Source: CAZLLV01 sp964560325
Lineage (GTDB): Bacteria > Acidobacteriota > Thermoanaerobaculia > Multivoradales > DATKCC01
Direction: 5' to 3'
DNA length: 11,578 nucleotides
Assembly (NCBI GenBank): GCA_964560325.1
Contig: CAZLLV010000214.1
Location: forward strand, 1-11,578
Below are positions 1 to 5,631 of this stretch, one piece after another. Under the pieces are notes generated by a model. That model ran no database searches and was not told where the DNA came from. It worked only from the letters and a program-made list of their open reading frames with translations. Position 1 is the first letter of the stretch. Each line of letters starts with the position of its first letter. The translations under genes and the position numbers were made by a program.

Positions 1-1767
1 GTCGAGCGCGCCGGCGTGGACCGGATCGCCCGCGCCGCGCTCGTAGCGGGCGCGGGCGCCGTCGGGGGGGCGGTTCCTCCAGGTGCGGAGGCCGTCCGGA
101 CCGGCGGTCGCGAGGTCGGGGCGGCCGTCGTGGTCGAGGTCGCCGGTCGCGAGCGCCCGGACGGCCCCGGCGCCGGCGAGGCCGGAACCCTCGGTCGCGT
201 CGGCGAAGGTGCCGTTGCGCAGGTTGTCGAGCAGGCGGAGGCCGAAGTCGCCCGCGACCAGCAGATCGGGGTCGCCGTCGCGGTCGAGGTCGCTCCAGGT
301 CACCGCGCGCACGCCGGCCGGGATCTCGATCCCCGGGAAGACCCGCTCGGCCTCGCGCGTGAACGGGCTGTCCGGGCCGCCGTCGAGGGCGTTGCGGTAG
401 AGGCCGATCCCCGCCGGCCCGGCGAGCACCAGGTCGAGGTCGGCATCGAGGTCGTAGTCGACCGCGGTCGCCGCGACGGCGGAGGCGCCGGCGAGGCCGG
501 CTTCCTCGACCGACCCCGAGTCGAGCCCGCCGCCCTGCCCCGCGGGCTCGCCGGCGACGCCGGACCAGAGGGTGACGCCGCCGGCGCCGAACGCGAGCAG
601 GTCGGTGCCGCCGTCGTTCCAGAGGTCGGCGGCGAGCAGGCCGGTGGCGTCCGCCGCCGGCTCCTCGGGGCGCGTCGCGGGCTCGGAGACGACGCCGGTC
701 CGGATCTCGAGGCGGGGACCGTCGGCGGTCTCCACCAGCCGGGCCAGCTCGAGGTTCCCGTCGCCGTCCGGGTCGAAGAGGGCGAGGGCGGCGCCGGCGG
801 TGGGTGTGTCCGATAGCCGCTCGCCGGCGAAGGACACCGCGATCGGATCGCCGAAGCCGGCCGCATCGTCCGCGGCGGCGTCCTCGGGCAAGGTGGTGAA
901 CCGCCGCAGCGGAACCGCCTGGATGCCGGTCGACAGCTCGCGCAGGCTGTCGCGGTACATCGGGGTGATCTTGAGGACGTTCTCGAGCCGCGCCGCGGGC
1001 ACCCGCACGCTCGACAGGTCGTCGGGGGACGCGGCCTCCAGGGCCTCCGTGACCCCTTCGAGCGCCGTCGCCGCGATCGGGGGCGCCTGCCAGAGGAGCT
1101 CGCGGATGCGTAGGTAGGCCGCGGTGGCGGCGGCGCGGTCGCCGGCCGCGATCGCGCGCTTGCCGCGCTCGACCAGGAGAACGAAGTTGTCGGGCCGCAG
1201 GGCGGTCAGCCGATCGAGCGCGGCCTGCGCCTCGTCCGGCCGCTCCAGCGTCCCGGCCAGCCGGTAGAGCGAGTAGAGGATCTCCGGATCGTCCGGAGCG
1301 GCCTCGACGGCGGCGCGGTAGGCGCCGAGCGCCTCCTCCGGCCGGCCCACCCAGTCGAGGATCGCGCCGTGGACGGCGTGGACGGCGCCGGCGCCCGCGC
1401 CCGCTCCCTCCACCCGGGCGAGCGCCTCGCCGATCGACGCGAGCGCCTCGTCGGTCGTCTGCTGCCGCAGCTGCGCGACCGCCAGGTTCGCCCACGGCAG
1501 CGCGTCGGCCGGGGCGACGCCGGTCAGCTCCCGGTAGACCGCCTCCGCCTCGACCGGCTGCTCGTTCTCGAGCGCTGCGAAGCCCTTCGCCTGGAGCTCG
1601 AAGGCGCGCGCGGGGAGGCGCGGGGCGTCCTCGGTCGTCTCGGTCGCCTGGGCGGGAGCGGTGGCCGGCGGACCATCCGGGGCGGCCGCGCACCCGGCGC
1701 TCGTCCAGGGGATGGCGAGGACGGCGAGGACGGTGAGGAGGGCGAGCGAGAGCGGGAGGCGTGGCAT
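1..1767 (-). CDS. TPR + FG-GAP/VCBS repeat lipoprotein (C-terminus off the left edge)
   Basis: An uninterrupted minus-strand frame of 589 codons runs from the ATG at 1767 off the left edge, so the C-terminus is missing. Residues 1-25 form a hydrophobic signal peptide ending in S-A-G-C26, a weak lipobox that suggests export with lipid anchoring. A low-complexity Ala/Pro/Thr linker follows, then TPR-like helices at about 55-222 (for example GRPEEALGAYRAAVEAAPDD). The second half carries Asp-rich FG-GAP/VCBS motifs about 50 residues apart: DPDGDGN at 332, DYDLDADLD at 437, DLDRDGDPD at 493 and DLDHDGRPD at 543. These are calcium-binding beta-propeller blade signatures. Known CRTAC1/ASPIC-like proteins share this order, so an ASPIC domain may follow outside the window. 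A cell-surface role is inferred; substrate and partner are unknown. It is transcribed divergently from the TonB receptor. An in-frame ATG at 1776 is an alternative start; neither has a clear Shine-Dalgarno. Confidence 0.82.
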   Translation of the reverse strand, partial: MPRLPLSLALLTVLAVLAIPWTSAGCAAAPDGPPATAPAQATETTEDAPRLPARAFELQAKGFAALENEQPVEAEAVYRELTGVAPADALPWANLAVAQLRQQTTDEALASIGEALARVEGAGAGAGAVHAVHGAILDWVGRPEEALGAYRAAVEAAPDDPEILYSLYRLAGTLERPDEAQAALDRLTALRPDNFVLLVERGKRAIAAGDRAAATAAYLRIRELLWQAPPIAATALEGVTEALEAASPDDLSSVRVPAARLENVLKITPMYRDSLRELSTGIQAVPLRRFTTLPEDAAADDAAGFGDPIAVSFAGERLSDTPTAGAALALFDPDGDGNLELARLVETADGPRLEIRTGVVSEPATRPEEPAADATGLLAADLWNDGGTDLLAFGAGGVTLWSGVAGEPAGQGGGLDSGSVEEAGLAGASAVAATAVDYDLDADLDLVLAGPAGIGLYRNALDGGPDSPFTREAERVFPGIEIPAGVRAVTWSDLDRDGDPDLLVAGDFGLRLLDNLRNGTFADATEGSGLAGAGAVRALATGDLDHDGRPDLATAGPDGLRTWRNRPPDGARARYERGAGDPVHAGALD

Positions 1768-1872
1768 GGCCGCCATTCTACGGGGTGGTGCGGCGGCCGG
1801 CACGGGAGCGGGATCGGGTTTGCCGAAGATCGTATTCAGTTTTGTGAATCCGCGGCTTCGGAGAAATGAATT

Positions 1873-1886
1873 TTTTCGATCGAAAA
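1873..1886. promoter_or_regulatory. 14-bp perfect palindrome, possible operator
   Basis: TTTTCGATCGAAAA is a perfect dyad in the AT-rich core between the divergent promoters. It sits just upstream of the candidate -35 of the TonB-receptor gene. A transcription-factor site is plausible, but I do not recognise the regulator. A related dyad lies upstream of polA at 5572-5584. Confidence 0.35.
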
Positions 1887-1891
1887 GTGAG

Positions 1892-1920
1892 TTGAAGAGT
1901 CATCGATAGTAATGTAAATT
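1892..1920 (+). promoter_or_regulatory. Candidate sigma-70-type promoter for the TonB receptor
   Basis: TTGAAG (1892-1897) is separated by 17 bp from TAAATT (1915-1920); each hexamer matches consensus at four of six positions. The -10 lies inside an inverted repeat, AGTAAT-GTAA-ATTACT (1908-1923), which would place a bound repressor over the -10. A leader of about 155 nt would follow. This is the best match in the region but is unproven. Confidence 0.3.
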
Positions 1921-1923
1921 ACT
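1908..1923. promoter_or_regulatory. Inverted repeat overlapping the candidate -10
   Basis: The arms AGTAAT and ATTACT pair perfectly around the 4-nt spacer GTAA. The dyad covers the proposed -10 of the TonB-receptor promoter, an operator-like position. The binding protein is unknown. Confidence 0.3.
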
Positions 1924-2082
1924 GGAAAATATGAACTTATTTTCGGTCATCGAAGGTGGCCCGAATGTTGCCATTTCCAGGGTTCAGTTGTCTCGCCGAG
2001 TGCCGCCGAGACTTCAAAAAGGTTATCTTCGTCCAGCCTCCGGCACCCGGCCCACGTCACCGAACCGAGAAGGGAGAACACG

Positions 2083-5000
2083 ATGCGAATCACATCACGG
2101 CTCACGACTCTGGCGATCCTGGTGCTCCTGGCGCTCGGCACCCCCGGCACCGCGGGCGCTCAGGAACAGACCGGCAACCTCTACGGCACCGTCACCGACG
2201 ACCTCGGTGCGGCCTTGCCGGGCGTGCGGGTGGAGCTGACCGGTATCGGCGCCCCGCGCATCCAGTTCACCGGCGCCGACGGCGCCTTCCGTTTCCTCAA
2301 CCTCGACCCGGGGAGCTACCGGCTCACCGCCGCCCTCGAAGGCTTCTCGACCCTCGCCTACCCGGACGTGGCGGTCGGGGTCGGGCGCAACACGACGCTC
2401 GACCTGGTTCTCTCGACGTTGGACTCGTCGGGCGACACCTCCGCGTCGATCGGCGAGGTGATCACGGTGACCACCGAATCGCCGCTCCTCGACCAGCGCA
2501 AGGTCTCTCGCGGTGTGTCGATCTCGCAGGTCGAGCTCGAGAAGATCCCGACCGCCCGCGACCCGTGGGCGCTCGTCACCCAGACCCCCGGCGTGCTCTC
2601 CGACCGGATCAACGTCGGCGGCAACGAATCGGGCCAGCAGGCGGTCTTCATCGCCCCCGGCACCACCGACGACGAGAACTCGTTCGCGGTCGACGGCGTG
2701 ATGATCACCGACATGGCCGCGATCGGCTCGTCGCCGACCTACTACGACTTCGACCAGTTCGAAGAGGTCCAGATCTCGACCGGCGGCACCGACATCGAGA
2801 AGGTCTCCGCCGGTGCGTCGCTCAACCTGGTCACCAAGCGCGGCTCGAACAACCCGCGCGGCTCCGCCCGCTACCTCTTGACCGACTCCGACGAGCAGTT
2901 CGGGATCTTCGAGCAGGCCGAGGCGGACGTCACGGGCGAGGCGGAGGACGGCGACGGCAACGGCGGCCTGGTCGAGCAGACCAACGTCACCGGCACCGGC
3001 ATCAACGAGATCGTCGACTTCGGCTTCGAGGCCGGCGGACCGATCGTGCGCGACCGGCTCTGGGTCTGGGGCTCCTACGGCAGGAACGACGTCAAGCAGT
3101 TCAACACCCAGGGCAACCCGGACAACACGCTGCTCGAGAACTCGGCGGTCAAGGTGAACGGCCAGCCGATCCAGGCCAACTCGATCGTCGCCGCCTGGAA
3201 CCGGGGCGACAAGCTGAAGGACGGCCGGACGCAGCTCCCCAACCGGACGCTCTCGGCCGCCTGGGACCAGGACGGCCCGACCGAGATCTGGAAGGTCGAG
3301 GACACGCACGTCTTCTCCTCGGACTTCTATCTCACCGGGCTCTACTCGTACGTCGACGGTGGCTTCGCCCTCCAGTCGAAGGGCGGGTCGTTCCCGGCGC
3401 CGATGAACACCACCGACGCCGAGGTGGCGAAGAGCCAGGGCGAGTCGGTCCTGGGGCCGGACAACCTGTGGGACAACGGCTGGCGCAGCGGCGCCTCCGA
3501 CCGCAACGCCGACAACTACCAGGTCGACGGCTCCTTCTTCTTCGACACCGGCGAGCTCGCCCACGAGCTCAAGGTCGGGACCTCGTACCGTGACTTCGAG
3601 GTCGCCTCGACCTTCGGCTGGCCGGGCGGGCGAAACCACTACAACGTGACCTGCGAGTCGGGCGGCTTCTGCGGCGACTTCACCGCCCTCGGCTTCGTCG
3701 GCGACGACGTCGGCGTGGCGGTGCGCTGGGGCGCGGCCCCGGTGAGCCTGCAGTACAGCTCGCTCTGGTTGCAGGACACCGTAACCTCGGGCCACTGGAC
3801 GCTCAACGCCGGCGTGCGCTACGACCTCCAGGAGGGGAGCAACGAGGCCGACCCGGTGGCGGCCAACCCGCTCTTCCCCGAGGTGCTGCCGGCGCTCGAC
3901 TACCAGGGCGCGGACGCGCCGTTCGAGTGGGAGTCGATCTCGCCGCGCGTGGGCGTCACCTACGCCCTGGGCGCCGAGAGGAAGACGCTGGTGCGGGCGA
4001 GCTTCTCGCAGTTCGCGTCGCAGCTCGAGGCGAACGACGTGATCCGGCTCAACCCGCTCGGCTACGCGGCGTTCAGCTACCTGTTCCGGGACCTCGACGG
4101 CGACGACTACTACGACGTCGGCGAGCCGGTCGACTCGCTGGTGCCGTTCGGCGGCTTCACCGGGTTCGATCCGTCCGATCCGACCTCGCTGACCAACCCG
4201 AACCTCACCGACTCCGGCCTCGATCCGGAGACGACGAGCGAGGCCCTGTTCGGCGTCGAGCACGCCGTCCGGCCCGAGTTCGTGGTCGGCCTCGACCTCA
4301 CCTGGCGCAACACCGAGGATCTGCTCGAAGCGCGCCAGCTCGTCGACACGCCGGACGGCCGGCGGGTGGTCGACGCCGCGACCGACTACGTCTTCGACCA
4401 GACGGTCTGCTCGGACGGCGTCGACGTGCCGAACCTGCCGGACGGCACTCCCTGGTGCGCGGCCTACTACGCGTACGCTCCGGGGGTCACCCCGGCCGGC
4501 GGCACGTTCCTGACCAACGGCGACCGGGAGGTCGAGTACCAGGGCGCGGCGCTGACCGCCACCAAGCGGCTGGCGAACCGCTGGATGGCCCGCGGCTACG
4601 TCAACTACGGCGAGGCCGAGTGGAACGTGCCAGCGAGCTTCCAGCGCTTCGACGATCCGACGCTCGCGGCCGGCGGCGGCGACACCGACGGCGACCTGTT
4701 CGCGGTCCAGTCGGCCGCTTCGGGGCCGTTCACCGACGTGCTGATCCAGTCGACCTGGTCGGCCAACCTGAACGGCATGTACCAGGTGGCGCCGGACCGG
4801 CCGTGGGGCTTCAACCTGGGCGGCAACCTGTTCGCCCGCGAGGGCTACCCGCTGCCGTACACCTACGCGATCGTCGGCTCGGACAGCGTGACCCGGACCG
4901 CCCGCGTCACCTCGGAGCTCGACACGGTCCGCACGGACGACGTGCAGATCCTCGATCTCCGGCTGGAGAAGGACATGCGCTTCACGGACGCTCTGTCCGG

Positions 5001-5148
5001 CATCCTGTCGCTCGACGCGTTCAACGTCACGAACGAGAACACCGTCGTGCAGCGCGACCGGACGCTCAACGCGAGCACGGCGAACTTCGTCAACCAGACG
5101 CTGTCGCCGCGCATCTACCGGCTCGGCTTCCGCCTGAGCTGGCGCTGA
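2083..5148 (+). CDS. TonB-dependent receptor, Oar-like, with N-terminal carboxypeptidase-regulatory domain
   Basis: This 1021-aa protein is an outer-membrane receptor for energised uptake of an unknown substrate, usually a glycan, peptide or metal complex in this family. The signal peptide is residues 1-26 (cleavage AGA|QEQ). A CarboxypepD_reg/CNA-B-type beta-sandwich spans about 30-112 (GTVTDDLGAALPGVRVEL). A TonB-box-like EVITVTT lies at 125-131. The plug domain is at about 135-255 (VDGVMITDMAAIG, then AGASLNLVTKRGSN), and the rest is a beta-barrel. The barrel has an Asp-rich loop (FRDLDGDDYYDVGEP) and the phrase LDPETTSEALFGVEH, both typical of large acidobacterial Oar-like receptors. Cys-containing extracellular-looking loops (VTCESGGFCG and one later pair) may form disulfides. 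The last residue is Arg after Trp rather than the usual terminal aromatic. The start is supported by AGGGAG six nt upstream. No SusD-like partner is visible, so the substrate cannot be named. Confidence 0.93.
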   Translation: MRITSRLTTLAILVLLALGTPGTAGAQEQTGNLYGTVTDDLGAALPGVRVELTGIGAPRIQFTGADGAFRFLNLDPGSYRLTAALEGFSTLAYPDVAVGVGRNTTLDLVLSTLDSSGDTSASIGEVITVTTESPLLDQRKVSRGVSISQVELEKIPTARDPWALVTQTPGVLSDRINVGGNESGQQAVFIAPGTTDDENSFAVDGVMITDMAAIGSSPTYYDFDQFEEVQISTGGTDIEKVSAGASLNLVTKRGSNNPRGSARYLLTDSDEQFGIFEQAEADVTGEAEDGDGNGGLVEQTNVTGTGINEIVDFGFEAGGPIVRDRLWVWGSYGRNDVKQFNTQGNPDNTLLENSAVKVNGQPIQANSIVAAWNRGDKLKDGRTQLPNRTLSAAWDQDGPTEIWKVEDTHVFSSDFYLTGLYSYVDGGFALQSKGGSFPAPMNTTDAEVAKSQGESVLGPDNLWDNGWRSGASDRNADNYQVDGSFFFDTGELAHELKVGTSYRDFEVASTFGWPGGRNHYNVTCESGGFCGDFTALGFVGDDVGVAVRWGAAPVSLQYSSLWLQDTVTSGHWTLNAGVRYDLQEGSNEADPVAANPLFPEVLPALDYQGADAPFEWESISPRVGVTYALGAERKTLVRASFSQFASQLEANDVIRLNPLGYAAFSYLFRDLDGDDYYDVGEPVDSLVPFGGFTGFDPSDPTSLTNPNLTDSGLDPETTSEALFGVEHAVRPEFVVGLDLTWRNTEDLLEARQLVDTPDGRRVVDAATDYVFDQTVCSDGVDVPNLPDGTPWCAAYYAYAPGVTPAGGTFLTNGDREVEYQGAALTATKRLANRWMARGYVNYGEAEWNVPASFQRFDDPTLAAGGGDTDGDLFAVQSAASGPFTDVLIQSTWSANLNGMYQVAPDRPWGFNLGGNLFAREGYPLPYTYAIVGSDSVTRTARVTSELDTVRTDDVQILDLRLEKDMRFTDALSGILSLDAFNVTNENTVVQRDRTLNASTANFVNQTLSPRIYRLGFRLSWR

Positions 5149-5172
5149 GCCGTCGCCCGCCGTCCCTCCACT

Positions 5173-5210
5173 CTGCCCGGGTCCGGCCTCGCCGGGCCCG
5201 GGCAGTTCTT
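5173..5210. terminator. GC-rich hairpin terminator between convergent genes
   Basis: A 14-bp stem (5173-5186 with 5192-5205, one G-U wobble) encloses a 5-nt loop. The short T-rich stretch TTCTT follows on the plus strand. It sits 24 nt after the receptor stop and just past the 3' end of the convergent glsB-like gene. It can serve the receptor as an intrinsic terminator and may stop minus-strand transcripts too, although no U-tract follows on that side. Confidence 0.7.
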
Positions 5211-5212
5211 CG

Positions 5213-5461
5213 TCAGCGTCTCAACATGCGGAAGATGGCGAGCAGGATGATCGAGCCGAGGACGGCGATGATCAGCGTCCGGAAGTCGAAGCCGCTGACT
5301 CCGCCGAAGCCGAGGAGGGTGGCGAGGAAGCCGCCCAGGAGGGCGCCGGCGACGCCGATGATGATGGTGATGACGCAGCCGCCGGGGTCGTTGCCCGGCA
5401 TCAAGAGCTTGGCGATGGCGCCGGCGATCAGGCCCATCAAGATCCACGAGAGAATTCCCAT
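5213..5461 (-). CDS. GlsB/YeaQ/YmgE family small membrane protein
   Basis: This 82-aa protein matches the transglycosylase-associated protein family (PF04226) over its whole length. It has three hydrophobic segments at about 2-20, 28-50 and 62-79. The characteristic turn MPGNDPGG (21-28) follows the first segment, and a Gly-rich GVAGALLGGFLATLLG lies in the second. Family members are small inner-membrane proteins often induced by envelope or acid stress; the biochemical activity is not established despite the family name. The ATG at 5461 is preceded by a strong AAGGAGGG Shine-Dalgarno (5467-5474, five-nt spacing). A 40-nt hairpin stands immediately upstream of that site. The gene is monocistronic here, convergent with the receptor gene and divergent from polA. 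Confidence 0.9.
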   Translation of the reverse strand: MGILSWILMGLIAGAIAKLLMPGNDPGGCVITIIIGVAGALLGGFLATLLGFGGVSGFDFRTLIIAVLGSIILLAIFRMLRR

Positions 5462-5480
5462 CGGGTCCCTCCTTTGTAGC

Positions 5481-5520
5481 CCGAGCTATCCATCACCCTC
5501 GGTGTTCATGGATCGCTCGG
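5481..5520 (-). promoter_or_regulatory. 40-nt hairpin in the leader of the glsB-like gene
   Basis: The arms pair as CCGAGC/GCTCGG (5481-5486 with 5515-5520), a 1x1 mismatch, ATCCAT/ATGGAT (5488-5493 with 5508-5513), a 3-nt one-sided bulge (5505-5507), and CACC/GGTG (5494-5497 with 5501-5504) around a 3-nt loop. On the minus-strand mRNA it ends six nt before the AAGGAGGG Shine-Dalgarno, so it could modulate translation or protect the 5' end. It could instead be a DNA operator if transcription starts downstream of it. Confidence 0.45.
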
Positions 5521-5571
5521 CCTCGGTATGAGTCGTGTAGGGGATCGTACTGCGTTCCCGGTTTCGCCCGC

Positions 5572-5584
5572 TTTCGATTCGAAA
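5572..5584. promoter_or_regulatory. TTTCGA-T-TCGAAA dyad upstream of polA
   Basis: Perfect six-bp arms flank one central base, in the 170-bp gap between the divergent glsB-like and polA genes. It resembles the palindrome at 1873-1886, but with one extra central base. A regulatory role is only suggested by its position. Confidence 0.25.
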
Positions 5585-5616
5585 AACGTGCCAGGGGTCG
5601 GGCGCCCCGTGGCCGG

Positions 5617-5622
5617 TATGAT
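5617..5622 (+). promoter_or_regulatory. Possible -10 element of polA (near-leaderless transcript)
   Basis: TATGAT matches the -10 consensus at five of six positions and lies 9 bp before the polA ATG. Transcription from it would start about 2-4 nt before the start codon. That fits the absence of a Shine-Dalgarno in front of polA. No convincing -35 is visible. Confidence 0.3.
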
Positions 5623-5631
5623 CCGGTCCCC

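Larger units (their letters stand above)
1768..2082. other. AT-rich divergent intergenic region
   Basis: A 315-bp gap lies between the divergent lipoprotein and TonB-receptor genes. Roughly 1828-1960 is conspicuously AT-rich against a genome near 70% GC. It contains several dyads, listed separately, and a repeated octamer GTCATCGA at 1899-1906 and 1946-1953. The segment 1960-2082 returns to high GC and would be the leader of the receptor mRNA, ending in an AGGGAG Shine-Dalgarno at 2071-2076. The short frames across this stretch have no recognisable product and are not called. Confidence 0.6.

Noticed and set aside
1369..1909. Plus-strand frames over the start of the lipoprotein gene and its upstream region
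   Set aside because: They are antisense to the TPR-coding frame, with no ribosome site and low-complexity Arg/Gly composition.
2041..2082. Cobalamin riboswitch in the TonB-receptor leader
   Set aside because: None of the conserved box sequences of that riboswitch was found in the leader, only a small GTCTCG/CGAGAC hairpin near 1990-2012.
2095..4263. Long minus-strand frame of 722 codons opposite the TonB receptor
   Set aside because: It is a high-GC shadow: Arg/Val/Gly/Glu-rich with no family motifs, while the plus strand encodes an unmistakable receptor over the same bases.
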